NCBI RefSeq assembly: GCF_964340395.1
Contig: NC_135568.1
Location: 11,265,776 to 11,329,775 of the forward strand
Source of the DNA: Glandiceps talaboti
Taxonomy: Eukaryota > Hemichordata > Enteropneusta > Spengelidae
Reading direction: 5' to 3'
Length of the DNA stretch: 64,000 bases
The translations under genes and the position numbers were made by a program. The first letter of the stretch is position 1. Every line of letters begins with the position of its first letter. Below are positions 35,031-47,685 of the stretch, in pieces. The notes under the pieces are model-generated. The model searched no databases. It was not told the DNA's origin and worked only from the letters and a program-made list of their open reading frames with translations.

Positions 35031-36499
35031 TCACACAGGAGTTTTCAAACTCTGTATACAGGCACATGTACATATATATCTACATGTACTCTCTCCATGT
35101 GTGGGTATTTCATACAAAACATGTACATGCAAATACACACTGGTTTGCTATTACAGCTGAAATACCTCCAGGCTAGGCATTACATTTTACAATTTCAATA
35201 TTTATGAAATACATTCCTTTCAGATTTTTAATATATCTCGATTCCCATTATTGAATTGTCATAAATCTTTGAAAGAGAAAGGTGAATGTAACACAGATTC
35301 GTGAAATAATTTGCAAAGTGGCTACAAAATTTAATCCTGATATCTGTGTACACAGCAGAAAGTTTTTTTATGAATACACCAATGAATGGTTTACATGTAT
35401 ACAGCAAATCAAAATCAAAATATTGCACTATTATAAAATATTTTAATATCAATACACTTTATATATACACTGAAATTTTTTTAAATCCTATTCATTTGGT
35501 TATAACCCTCCCCGGAAGGACAGTGGAAAAGACTTGCACACAGTTTCATGTTTTATGGTATGGTACGCAATTTACTTACTATCACAGCCCACAGTGATTG
35601 CATCAGGCTAAGCACTGGCTAATATGTACCTCACCAGTATGTATTTGCAATTGCCTTGCTACATGTGCCAAGGATGACAATCAGGTCAACAATTTGGATA
35701 GCATTTCTTGGGCTTTAAAATTGAGATCTGGTAGCACTTACAATTAAATATTTGTTGTACTGTATGTCCTTTTGGTCTACAAGCAGCTGTAGAACCATTT
35801 CTCAAAGAAAGCATACACAGTTGAAAGGAAATTGATCTTGGAATATTGACGGTCCATTATGTTGAAGTACACAACAGTTGCTCTGTACACAACATTTGAC
35901 AGGTGGTGCATTTTCCTTTTAGAGAACTCAACATAAACTTGACAATGGTTCACAATTTGAATCCAACCATAACAACTCAAGAGTGACAAAGAATGTCATA
36001 AATTGTAATTGTAACCTATTTTAATACTCAAACACTGGCAATGGGACAACACGTCCTCTGTTTCTAGTCCTGTTCAAAGAAAGTTACTGATGGTGAACAT
36101 TTCCTTTTATATGAAGAAGGAAAACTCTTTAGCTTAACACACCTGTCAATTATTCTTGAACTTGTGGTAAATTGAAAGAAATGATATATCTCACTAATGA
36201 GCCTAAGTAAACCATGGTTTCTCTGAGGAAATATATCTTAATAAGTGCTGCCATAAAAAAGGTCAAAGGTTAATGTTGAAGCAAACTGTGTTCTGACTGC
36301 TATTGTTTATACATACCCGGTATAATTTAGATTAGACTTGTGCTGTGGCGTATCTAGTCTTTAAGATACGCCGTGAGGAGGCCGGTGAGGATGGAATGAC
36401 ACGATGTATTCTACAGTCTACAGTGTATCTTCGTAACATACTACTAATGGTTCATTACCTTGTTTATTTCTATCAATTTCTATGAGTACGAATTTCAAA
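35031..36499. other. Non-coding stretch with small family D fragment and a hairpin
   Basis: A segment at about 35600-35665 (CTAAGCACTGGCTA..CCAGTATGTATTTGCA) resembles family D near 59.95 kb. GGCGTATCT at 36347-36355 pairs perfectly with AGATACGCC at 36364-36372. AGGTCAAAGGTTA at 36260-36272 is DR1-like. No gene is seen. Confidence 0.4.
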
Positions 36500-36700
36500 T
36501 TTTCGAGAAATTTTCAGGAGTAGTTTGAAGTTCCAGGACTATCAAGGGATGCATGATGTAAATTTATCCATGTCACAAGTATATTCTCAAAGTTCTCAAT
36601 ATTAAAATACCATTTTCCATGCGTTAAAGTTCAATTTTCCAGCATTTTCCAGGAGTAGTTTGAAGTTCCAGGACTTTTAACTTCAAGGGTGTATGAACCC
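36500..36700 (+). repeat. Two-copy tandem repeat, 135-bp unit
   Basis: CAGGAGTAGTTTGAAGTTCC, then AGGACT, occurs at 36515 and 36650. Both copies are then followed by a related TCAAGGGRTG stretch. Confidence 0.8.
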
Positions 36701-37676
36701 TAATGTACATGAATGGACCATATTCAGAGACCACATTACAACAATTATTAATTTGAAATTGAAGTACTTCTGTCAACACAATACACTATTGATGACATTT
36801 CTTGTGAGTAATCGAATCCATTTTGATTCTATCTACATTTCAAACTGTCATTTCCTGTTCTATCATTATGTTTTAAATGTCACAATGTGATATGTTTTCA
36901 CAAATCTGATCATACTACATTGTTATTCTATAATGTAGTAATCTGTTCACAATTCCCCAAAGTACAGGTATAACATTCAAACATGATTATTTTTCGCAGA
37001 TTGAAGAACAAGTAAAAAAATTAGACAATTTATCTTCAATATATACACTGATAATGAACTCTCATGAGTATAGACTACTGCACAACCTTTGAAAATGTCA
37101 GCAATTTCAATTTCAGAACGACAACAGCATTGTAAACTAACCTAAGGCTTGTACAAACAATGACTAACATAGTCTCAAAATTTTGTCCTGTGTAATGAGT
37201 TATTAAAGAAACTAGCCTGTACATGCATATATAGCTCGGGGTCAGAAATGGTGTTCACTTGAAATTTTTTGCTCCTTATTGAAATACAATGTACATGCCA
37301 TACATTTACTTCAGTTCAATTATTATATTACTGAATCGTGCAAATCAAACTCTGACAAAAGAATCTCTCTTTAATGTCAAAATAACATTTGATGGAAATT
37401 TTGGAGTGTATCAATAAATCAAAAAGATACCATCAGTTTGTAGGTCTCTGCCTCTATCACACTGTGATTCTCTATAGTATGGGTGTATTGCATTTGCATT
37501 TTGGGAGAATTTGGAGAAAATGATGTCATTGGTTATAACTGTACTGTACCCATTATTGTACATTAAACATATATTCTTTGTCTTGGGTCACAAATATTCT
37601 CTAACAATCATAAATCCCATCTGAGTGGTAAAAGAGATCATTTAGAAAGAAATCGTCTATGAAACTAAAATGTTAC

Positions 37677-37729
<53 letters not shown>

Positions 37730-37730
37730 C
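37677..37730. repeat. (CTAT)n microsatellite
   Basis: About 13 CTAT tetramers in an uninterrupted run. It lies at the left edge of the octamer-bearing array that follows. Confidence 0.95.
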
Positions 37731-37739
37731 ATGCATCCA

Positions 37740-38500
37740 TGGCTATCCATCAAATATTACCTGTTGTCTTGAATATGCAAATGATATAACACACTATTAC
37801 ATGTTATTTATGATAAAGTACATTGCAATATAATGTCAGCACGCAGCTACATTAACTTTCTAAATAGCAGGAAGTCAAATCTGAACTATTGTCCAAAATA
37901 TGCAAATTATATATCTATGGTTGACTCTGATTGGTTGAAACTAAAGACAAACTTACATCATCTTTTTGCCTGTTTTTTGTTATTGATTATACAATGTAGT
38001 ACATTGTTCTAATGATTTCTAAACAGGAACAATGCAATTCATGCATGCATCTGTGGATGATCGAATCTGAACTGCTGTTCGAAATATGCAAATGAGTTGA
38101 AGCACTATATAAGGTTCCGTCTGATTGGTTAAAAAAAGAAGGGGAACAATTACATCTGTTGCTTGTTTTTTGTTATTCATTATATCAATATAGTACTCTA
38201 AAGTACATGTGCTTTCCAAAGAGAAGGAAGCAATTCATGCAGTCATCCATGACTAAAGTCACAAATCCTAAAGGCTGCCTGAAATTCGCAAATAATATAA
38301 AACACTATGCCAGTATATCCCCTAATCCTGCCACAGCCATTATCTTTTACAATAATTTGACCTTAAGAGGGACATATATATGGTATATTGATTGGATAGA
38401 AAACTTAGGAAAAAAAACATCTGTTGCCTGATTCTTTGTTAATCATAATAATAGCAATTTAAAAGTACATTGCATTATTAATTATGGAAATAACTGGCCT
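37740..38500 (+). repeat. Degenerate tandem repeat, about 125-200-bp unit, with octamer and CCAAT-type motifs
   Basis: Four units share, in order, an octamer, a variable stretch with TATATAA-like sequence, CTGATTGGTT, ACATCTGTTGCYTGTTTTTT, GTTATTCATTATA, TAGTACATT, and GGAAGCAATTCATGCA. Octamer positions are ATGCAAAT at 37775, 37900 and 38086, and a decayed form at 38286. Inverted CCAAT cores (GATTGG) lie at 37929, 38123 and 38390. The unit thus repeats a promoter-like set of motifs. That is interesting, but no transcript is evident. Confidence 0.75.
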
Positions 38501-40028
38501 TCTAAAACAGGAGGCGTTTTAAATTTGTATCGAGTTCAAGTTGTCAAGAAATATGTATTATGATTTATGTATGCCCTTAAAGCGGTACAATACATCCGTT
38601 TGTCATTATGTTACTATTGATGTTGTCATCAAGAACTATATCCTGACATCAGTCATATACTAATAGCCATACATATCTGAATGATATTACATATGGTACA
38701 AATTTAATCTTATTTATTTTAGCGTCATATAAAATTTTTTTAATTGCCAATTGCTGTATACATACATATATATAGTCGTGTACATGTTGTATATTACATT
38801 TCAATCATATTATGTAGATGATTTTGCCACGACTTGTTATTACATGTTAAAATTTGAGATAATCCTTTTAAGAGCAAAAAGCATACTATATTATGCAAAA
38901 TGTTATTATGAAGATAGCGTTCCGATGTGCAACATGTATGTATGCGTATTATGACTGTCGTTAAAATTTAACTGTCCATATTCTGTTTGTAATTGAGCGT
39001 GTAAAAGAAATATGCCATATAGGTGGCATCCATAAATTTACCATATTTTCATGGTAGGTTGATCACAACAATTTAGTGTGTCCATGTATGGGAATTGTTA
39101 AGTTTCTGCTGAATTTAAGCTGTTTTGGAACGTTTCTTTCCTGAAAATTCACAAAGACACTTGTATTGTCTTAAAATATTCATCTGTGTTGAGCTGACAC
39201 AGTTTCTACACTGACGTGGGCATCAGGCCGATACTAAACACCTTAATCCCTACACTGCACGCTAGAATATTAAATTTTTAAGTGAAAAAGGAAGATTATA
39301 AAATTTTGTAACCTCCAGAAATTAGGTACTAGGAAATTGGATCAAGTCTGGCAGCAATCTATTCTGCTTATAACTCTGCTTGATTGCTTGGTGTAAATAA
39401 AACTGCTGGGGATAAACCCAAATTAAGGGAACAGCTGAATCTTTAATTAGGAGGAACGTAGGTACTCATTCCTGCATTGTCAAACATAGTAGAGCATCAC
39501 AAATACCAGAGCACATTAAGAATATTACTCTAACTTCACTTTGGCCTTTGACTTCTACTGATTGCCATGGTATCCCCATAATACCACATGGATGATTCAA
39601 GGCATCGCCCTGCAAAATTTTACACAAGTTCCGACACACTTACACTAGACATGCAATATCTAGGATAATCAGACAATAAGCTTGAAATTCTGTTGGGAAA
39701 TGACACTACTTTGTGTACAGTGTACATGCAGATCCCAATTTAGATTGCATCAAACTGCTGATGACAGATTCCAATTCCTTAGCTGTAGGTCTAACAAACA
39801 CTGCAAACATACAGGGAGTGGATTTGAAATATTACTGCTACTTTGATACCAGAGGTTACATAAACATACATGTACAATGTATGAGTGACACATAGTTTAA
39901 AAAAAACTTGCAATAGTACAAGATATTGAATATTACATAGATTAGATTTCAACTTTGTAAATGATACTAAATGGTTGAAATACAGTCTGTAATACATGGA
40001 GACAGGGAGATCAAACACTTGATTAATT
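38501..40028. other. AT-rich non-coding stretch
   Basis: No gene is recognised. Part of the 130-codon minus-strand frame 39791-40183 lies here. It has no recognisable domain and AT-rich codon use. Confidence 0.4.
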
Positions 40029-40047
40029 TGTTCACATAATGTGAACA
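40029..40047. promoter_or_regulatory. 19-bp perfect palindrome
   Basis: TGTTCACATAATGTGAACA is a perfect inverted repeat around a single central base. The half-site TGTTCA resembles a steroid-receptor-type half-site, but the spacing does not match the usual 3-bp gap. Role unknown. Confidence 0.3.
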
Positions 40048-40224
40048 CACGCAATGGTTGCAAATAATACCACAGGGAGTTCAGTTCATGAAATCCAAAT
40101 ACTAGAAAGAATATCCCATAATTACAGTCTGGACATTGAACTTTTTGTTCACAAAATGTAGACAAAAAAAATTTGCTACACATCGAGTTTGTCTGGAGTT
40201 TTGTTCACAAAATGAAAATTTTAG

Positions 40225-40460
40225 AAAAAATGACCCCAGTTGTACCATCTAATGTGGACAGGATGATGTTATTTGTAAAAAAAAAATCTTCGTATAGAGA
40301 AAAGATCACTACAGTTTGCAACACTTTCACTGTAGAGAAAATGACCCGAATAGCAAGTTTAGACTATCTAGACAGTGTGGACAGGATGAGATACAAAGGA
40401 GAAATCACTGAGGTCAAAGAAAATTATCTGGTACAGAGTGATTACCACTTGTTATTTTTT
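40225..40460 (+). repeat. Two-copy diverged tandem duplication, about 111-119-bp unit
   Basis: GARAAAATGACCC at about 40225 and 40336, TGTGGACAGGATGA at 40254 and 40373, and AGARAAGATCACT/GGAGAAATCACT in the same order define two units. Confidence 0.55.
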
Positions 40461-40868
40461 GCCTAACGATGCATACAGTGCAAACAGATTATCCGACCTT
40501 ATAATTCTTTCTAAGATTTCTTGTCACTATATGCCTCATTGATTTACATATAACTACTCTTCCTTGCATATATCTGATTATGTGGTGAATTAACAGAAAC
40601 CACATTTCCTACATGTTTATTAGAATGCCATTTTTTGGACAAATTAACAGCGACACATCTTGAATTTGCATTTTCTTAATATAGTGGAAGATTATATTTA
40701 TACAGAGATATAACACATTTTTTTGGGGGTGTTAAATAATTTCCTAAACAAAGTTTGCTTGTGGAAAGTAGCTCATTTTGAAACTTACCTTTGAGAGACC
40801 TTTATTTGCCTGGTGTAAGTGCTTGAAGCACATCACTTTGAAGCAATGTACAGAACACATGGGCATGG

Positions 40869-40869
<1 letters not shown>

Positions 40870-40897
<28 letters not shown>
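40870..40897. repeat. (AC)n microsatellite
   Basis: A pure AC dinucleotide run of about 14 copies. The HTHTHT and VCVCVC peptides in overlapping frames are artefacts of it. Confidence 0.95.
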
Positions 40898-40904
<7 letters not shown>

Positions 40905-41702
40905 GCACAGAGGTAGGTATACAGATGTACACACAGAGAAAACACTTCCTGAGAGATTTATGACTCTCCTCAGCATACATGTACTTGGAGATATACATGT
41001 ATAACATGATTGACGATATTTAACGACATTTACCCACACAAATATACACACATTACTAAAACACTACAATGTATATATCCACTACACTTGTTAGCAACCC
41101 ACAACATTACACTTGAGATCAATTCTTTCGTCAAGCAATGATGATCTTGAACTCCTGGGAAACCCCCATCACATTGCCACTCCTTCAAAAGTGATGCAGA
41201 ATAAATCTGTACTTACCTAAAAGAGAGCAAAATGATAAAAAGAAAGCTTTAGTACTCAAGTTACACTATACTTATTACCATATATGTACTTATAATGTCT
41301 CTGACCTAAAGTAGAGCTGAGTATTAAAAACGTTAAAACATTTATTGAAATTTTTCGCAGGTGGTTTTAAAGATTTAAAGAATGGAACACAGACAGTTCG
41401 TAAGTTTGCTTTTCAAAATTAACTGAAGCTTAAGGCAACTCAAGAACCCTTATCTATTTGAGTTTTATCTATTCCTAAGCATTTAGCCTACAGCTAGGAA
41501 AATATAAAATGTATGAATGTAAAGTGAGTGAACTCTGCTGTGGGACTGAACATTGACCGACTGTATTCTTTTACTGCCAATGAGCATACATGGATTCATT
41601 TTACTAACAACCTCTCTTCACAAATGTAGGACACTAACGTTTTACAAGTTTTGTGCAAAAACCTGTGTCCATAGCACGCTTCATATACAAATTATTTCCA
41701 TC

Positions 41703-41704
<2 letters not shown>

Positions 41705-41744
<40 letters not shown>
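41705..41744. repeat. (CA)n microsatellite
   Basis: A pure dinucleotide run of about 20 copies, directly upstream of the 133-bp array. Confidence 0.95.
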
Positions 41745-41747
<3 letters not shown>

Positions 41748-41794
41748 TGTGCGCATACAGGCAGGCACGTTACATGTATACATTCACCACACAC

Positions 41795-42480
41795 ATTTCT
41801 TAACTTCTTATAAATATAAGTGACCAACTTTCAAAAAGATGTGCACAATTAAGTTGTAACATGCATGCCTCATTCGTACATTTATTTGTGTGTACATTTT
41901 ACTACATTCATAATATAGATTTCTTTCCAAATGTATGTGGCTGACTTTTGAAGTGAACTGCACTATGAATTAATTGTACTGGTATATGAATACACATGTA
42001 TCTCTTTTATTTTATTTGCATTTAGCAAATACATAATTGTGTACATACTCATAATCATAACATATTTCTTACAAATGTAAGCAAACAACTTTCAATGAGA
42101 ATTATGCAATTAGTATCAAATGCAAAGCTCCTCACTTTCATTTGCATCTTAGGAAACATGTACACATACAATACATAATTTTTCATTGCATACAAATTTC
42201 TTACACATGTAAGTGCTGACTTTCAAGAACTGTGCAATAAGTAAAACATGTGCATGACTCTTCACTTCTATTCATACATTGATTTGCATCTAGAAAACAC
42301 AGTGGCATATTGCATGAATATATTTCTAACATTCAAATTTCTACAAATGCAAGGCTTTCAACAAGAATAGCGCAATGCATTACATGTATGTGCATGACTT
42401 TTCTGTTTTATTCATACATATAACATCTAGCAAAAACTAACTAATATTTATAACATACACATTTCTTACAAATGAGCTTT
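41795..42480 (+). repeat. Tandem repeat, about 133-bp unit, 5 copies, octamer-bearing
   Basis: ATTTCTTACAAATGTAAG-like sequence starts units at 41795, 41929, 42063, 42196, 42337 and 42461, giving steps of 134, 134, 133, 141 and 124 bp. Each unit continues with CTGACTTTCAA, GTGCAAT, CATGCATGACTCTTCACT, then CATTTGCATCTAG. The octamer complement ATTTGCAT is intact at 42014, 42140 and 42282 and decayed in the outer units. Confidence 0.85.
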
Positions 42481-43059
42481 TTAGTGTTCATGCAGGAGGA
42501 ACCAGGGGAAAACCAGCATTGTTTGGTAGGTTGACCACACTGACACCGAAGGTTCTTGCATAAAGCCTTGGTTAATTCTCAATCAAACCCAACCAGCATT
42601 GCAAAAGGTTTGAAGTGAGAGGCATACAAGTTACTGCTTGGCAAACCAACATGACCCCAAAAAGATTGACTTACACAATGAATTACAATTTGAATGTGCA
42701 CAGTTTAAATCATCTTCATTTACATATATTTACATATATTTGCATATACGTGTATGGAAATGTGAAACTGAACACATAAAACAGATATTCATACAATGCA
42801 GTTTTATAATAATTTCACAACATGAAAACAGTACTATATTGTATTTTAATAGTTTTATTAACTTTTTTTCAAATAAAACAGTTACAGTTAACATTTCATT
42901 TTCAAGATTCTTTCTACATACAAACTGAAAGCAAACAATACGTTTGTACAAATATAAAGAACCTACGTCAACAGATAGTTAACACTATACATGTATAGCA
43001 TTAACAAATAAATAAACATGAAATATAAAATTTACACGATTAGAAATTTTTCACACGTT
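42481..43059. other. Non-coding stretch
   Basis: The segment 42490-42560 (AGGAGGAACCAGGGGAAAAC, then CAGCATTG) resembles a GGAGGAAACC..GAGAAAACC block that I associate with dispersed invertebrate repeats. That link is from memory and uncertain. Confidence 0.3.
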
Positions 43060-43440
43060 ATTTTACTAGTACTAGTGAAGTGTATTATACCATGCATGAG
43101 CCAAGTTCAAAAGAAAATATGGAAATATATACTCTGGTCGTTCTGCGTCACTACAACACGTGTCTATGTCATGACAATGCATGTCTACGCCATTGCTTCT
43201 ACTGTGTTTGCAATATGAGTCAAAACACTCAACATTGCCATTACTTTCCCCAGATTTTTTTATATTACTGCCAATAATATAATTACATTATTCCCCAATA
43301 TTTTTCTTCTGTCAGCAGAAAAATACTTGTGTGCAAAGGTTTATCACTACGAGTCTATCAACAAGGGTCCTTAGGTGACTCACATTTCCTTGGCTGAACA
43401 AAGAAAATTATTGGGGGAATATAATATCTATTAGTTGTTT
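43060..43440 (+). repeat. Dispersed repeat family E, copy 1
   Basis: It is collinear with 46050-46410 in the same orientation. Shared blocks are TATACCMTGCAYRAGCCAAG, CAACAMSTTGTCTA-like sequence, ATTGCCATTAYTTTYCC, CAGCAGRAAAATACTTGT and TTTCCTTGGCTGAACAAA. The two copies lie about 3 kb apart. Class unknown. Confidence 0.75.
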
Positions 43441-45403
43441 GATTAATTTGTTGATGTCTGATAATCACTCCTTACTCAGTAAAAAGACACTAAAGTACTT
43501 GTTCATGTGAAAATGTAATCCAGATGAAATTCATCTTTTTGACTTGGCTGTCATTATCTTTGTTAACATTGAAACATGGGTGATATTTAATTTCCATTAG
43601 CCTTTCTGGTGGCTAATTTTAGAAATTGGACATCAAAGCACACAATAGAGAACACTCTCTCTCTGTCTCTAGACAATGAACACAAGAGACTAAAACACTG
43701 CATAAACAGTTAAAATGTTCTTTTCATGTCAATAATTCACATATTGATAGATGTCACTAATTCATCACTTGTTTATAAAGTAAAATGTAATTCTCAGTCC
43801 AGGGTACTAGTATAAATCACCAGCCTTCCGAGACCTCAGTCGTACTAAACACTCACTCATGGCACAAAAGAGAGACGGAACAAAGGACTGCTTTTTGCTC
43901 TCAATTCAATATATGGTCGGTATTGGCATGAACGAATACAAATCAAAAGTTAATCAATGAACACCCAACAGATACTTCATGATAAAATGTTTAGCCATCT
44001 ATCATCCAAACACATAATACATTAACTCAGCTTAAATTTATTACATCAGAACGATGCGAGCAATCATTTTTGTTGAACAATTGGCATGCCCGTCCATAAG
44101 CACTGAAACTTGTCAACTGTACGTATTTTGTGTATTATGACAAGCCCATTACAGGTTTTTCTGACAGGGAAAAAACGTCATTTTTCTCTTCTAGTTATGT
44201 TTCTATAAATTCACTATAAACTGTAATTAACTGAATAGTTAAAATGGTTCTTTTAGTACTGTTGATGACTTATTACTGAATACATAATTGGAAATGGTTT
44301 TTGAGTGGCAACCAATTCTAATGGAAATTCTGTATTATCCAATATCATATACGTATACATATTCATCATGTTTCGGTTTCCACTCATTGCTATTCCACGC
44401 ACACACACGTCATTTGTTAGCAGAATGTAAGTGGAACATGAATGAAAATATAATTATATTCATATTTGCTGTATTAAATGCAACTTGTATGTTTTGTTGT
44501 TCAAACTGAAAAATAGGATTTTAGCATTTTTAAAGCTGTACTGGCTGTAACACAAGTCTTATTTTTTCAATCAACCCACAATATATTCACTGAAATTTAT
44601 AAAATACCAATAATAAAGACATTGTGCATGTTACTTAGAGGTCAATTTTATCCTATTATAAGTAGTGCAAATTGTTGCTGGGATTGTGTTGGGGTGCTGA
44701 TTTTAGGGGGCAGACCTAAAAATCAGATTAGATTGGATTTATTTTATGTGTACAGCCAGTACATACACAAATATTTTTACTCACAGGTGATTTTAAGGGT
44801 GTATGATACATTTAATTTGAAAAAGTCATTATCGAACAAAATTGTTCCAAAAATCATTTCAGCTGCAGGTATAGTGTAGCTTCAATAACAGAACTAAGTT
44901 TTATTAAAATTCGTTTTTCTTTGATAAAATTTACACATTAACCTTAGCACGTTTTGAATAAACTTTTCACAATAGAAAGTTCTAGTACATGTAGTCTGCA
45001 TTGCAATTAATTTGTTCCATTTCTTTGGTACAATTGAACATATGGTTCAACTTGACACTAGTATATATATCGAGTATGTGTTCATTAATCTCCTTTCTAA
45101 CAGAATGGTATTTGTTTGTACACACAGAGTAACTACAAGTTGGGAAAAACAGGATTGATTTATATACAAAGCATACCATATGGGTAAGACTCATTTAGAC
45201 TTTCAGGAAAGTATTAAATGGTGTATTGATATTTGAATACCTCACTTGTCCAATGAGTATAGGGCATATTTGCAACATCAGATGTAGTGAGAGTAATTAT
45301 AGTGACCAATTAATTACTTCATGAATTCAATCAACTATGGGCTGTCAATGACTGAATCGATGGCTACTGGCAAATCACAACCTTGACTGCCCCATTCCAA
45401 ATG
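43441..45403. other. AT-rich non-coding stretch
   Basis: No gene, RNA or further repeat is recognised. Confidence 0.4.
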
Positions 45404-45578
45404 GTAATGAATGAATGAATGCATGAATGAATGCGTGAGTGTTAGTGTGTGTACATGTATGTATGTGTATGTATGTATGTATGTACATGTATGTATGTGT
45501 ATGTATGTATGTATGTATGTATGTATGTATGTGCATGCATGGATCGCCATCTGAATGGATGGCTGGATGGATGGATGT
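45404..45578. repeat. Compound (GAAT)n/(GTAT)n/(GGAT)n microsatellite
   Basis: Tetranucleotide runs change from TGAA to GTAT, with ACATGT interruptions, to GGAT over about 175 bp. The tyrosine/threonine/isoleucine-rich minus-strand frame at 45335-45550 is caused by it. Confidence 0.95.
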
Positions 45579-46049
45579 AGCTCTTAATGATGGTTTATAA
45601 ATTTATGATATTATATGCTTATTAAAGCTTTTTCAAATGGTAGAAATACACACATACACACTTATAATCACATTCATATAACAAATGTGTTTATTTAATG
45701 ACATCTAAGCTCAGTTTGATACTAATTGCCAATTCAAGATAACAAATAGTGAAGCCTTCAAAATTTTGAAATTAAAATCTTAATTGTCTGACTATAATAT
45801 ACACTTTACAGTTTATGAATACATAATTAGAGCATACATTTACAATTTTGATAGCTATACTTTCAGCGCAATTTACTATCATTATTATATTTTTATTACC
45901 TCAAATATTATTCCTATTAATTTCTCATTAATTTCCTATCCATCATTAGGGAACACTTACTTTCTTGGTAAACTTCCGTTCTCACTGGATTTAATGAGCA
46001 CACTGATCACACGTCCAGGAGTTGAACTTAGTTTTATGATGGTGTTTAA

Positions 46050-46410
46050 TATAACAAACACTATACCCTGCACAAGCCAAGTTATTGTCTCCAAACAGAA
46101 AATAGGCATTATATAACCTGGTAGTTCTATATCACAACAACTTGTGTCTACACTGCTGATTCTGCGGTGCTCAAATTATAAGTAAAAAACGTTCTAAATT
46201 GCCATTATTTTTCCCGAATTTCCATAAATTATAGTTGAGGAGGTATAATTTTATTTTTCCTCCTTCAGCAGGAAAATACTTGTCACTATCATAAAGGGTT
46301 TGTTACTACTACTTATCTAGCAACTCACGATGTCAAGGCCCCAGTAGGCCATTCATATTTTCCTTGGCTGAACAAAATAAATTATTACGATGTAATATCT
46401 AACTGTCACA
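46050..46410 (+). repeat. Dispersed repeat family E, copy 2
   Basis: Partner of 43060-43440. The strongest anchors are CTGCACAAGCCAAG near 46070 and TTTCCTTGGCTGAACAAA near 46360. Confidence 0.75.
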
Positions 46411-47494
46411 ATATCATGTGCAAAAAATGGGATATAGTTTTCGGATATTGTTGGGCTGTCTGTCTCGATCAATATCATACAAACCAAACAGGATATGCTT
46501 TTAATATATTGTGGGGCACAACAAATTTGAGATCATTTTGAATCCATAATATATACTTTGTTACTGATTAATCAGAAAATTGCAAAATATATAGATTTGA
46601 TTATGTTAGTTATTTAAAATAAAATATTACATTTGCATTGATTACAAAATATAAAATTTTCAGAAAATGACAATCTGTACGCCAAAAATGTAATCAAAAA
46701 ACAGTCGTTCCTAAAATTGTTGATAATATGAGTATTTCTGTTATAGGGAAAATTCAAGTGGTGCTCTTGTTGATATATTCACGTTGCAAAAAAATAAGTG
46801 GCAATGATGTTTAATTTAATTAGTGGATTGACTAATGGAGTCATTCATCAAAACAGAGCTCATCAATTATCAGTTTTAACTAATTTATTCGGAGATTAGA
46901 ACTCTTCCTTAGTGCATGTCCCTTAAGCAATTTCCGTGTTATTGTGATGGCTATATTAAATAATTACAACTCAGTGTTGTTATTTAAGGGCAGTAAATTC
47001 TTAAATGGTTTTATCATCTGGGTTTTCAATGTAGAATAAAGGTTAGGAAACAGTTATGAAATAGTTATGATTGCATCAGATTTTATCACTATGTCAATCC
47101 CATCAAGAATGACTCCCACATCATCTTATTTTCAATACACTGTTTCATATCTACTGTCTGCATTCTAAATTGCATCAGCTTTGTATGCGTATACGGGTAT
47201 ATGGGATATTCAATATTTACATTTGCCAAAAATACATTAACACCCCCCCAAAAAAAAATAAAATAAAAGACAACAAAAAACAAAAAACAACCTCCAACTT
47301 TGAAAATCAAATGTACTATCTGTCATTCCTGATAAATATAAGAAGTGTTCTGAAGAGATTATTGCAAATAATTGTGCAAAATAAAGATACTAGTGTATGT
47401 TTTGTTGACTTCCATGATTTATGCAGTTTGGTGTTTTTTGCCACATATGTGCTAGTCTTATTCAATGTATCATGGGGATCAGTGCCTGAATGTG
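46411..47494. other. AT-rich non-coding stretch
   Basis: A short C8-A tract lies at about 47242. The 129-codon plus-strand frame (47170-47559) has no recognisable domain and runs into the SINE fragment, so I do not call it a gene. Confidence 0.4.
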
Positions 47495-47685
47495 CTTTCT
47501 TGTACAGGCACATATACACACATTTCTACAGAAACCCATTCAGGTTTGGATCTACTTGACAGGGCTATATTGCACGCTCTATATCATGTTACTGTGGAAC
47601 TGTCTAGGCTTTCCAAGTCAGTCCACAGTCTATCCTGGGGTCACCCAGGCCTGGCAACACATAGCACCTGAGGGTTCCATTTTAA
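47495..47685 (-). mobile_element. SINE fragment (central body)
   Basis: It matches the middle of the SINE at 50458-50946. Plus-strand anchors are GACAGGGCTATATTGCACGC, TGTGGAACTGTC, AGGCTTTCCAAGTCAGTCCA and AGTCTATCCTGGGGTCACCC. The tRNA-like head is absent, as expected of a 5'-truncated copy, and the A-rich tail is not recognisable. Divergence from the full copy is clear, so it is older or from another subfamily. Confidence 0.8.

Noticed and set aside
36333-36395. A short exon ending at CCG|GTGAGG
   Set aside because: The acceptor side is poor, the frame has no start, and the signal overlaps a small hairpin (36347-36372).
39791-40183. 130-codon open frame on the minus strand
   Set aside because: AT-rich codon use, no domain, no splice context. 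Frames of this size are not surprising in 64 kb of DNA this AT-rich.
40744-41051. HTHTHT / VCVCVC open frames
   Set aside because: Translation of an (AC)n microsatellite.
47170-47559. 129-codon open frame on the plus strand
   Set aside because: It begins in AT-rich sequence, passes a lysine/asparagine-rich simple stretch and ends inside a SINE fragment. No domain is seen.
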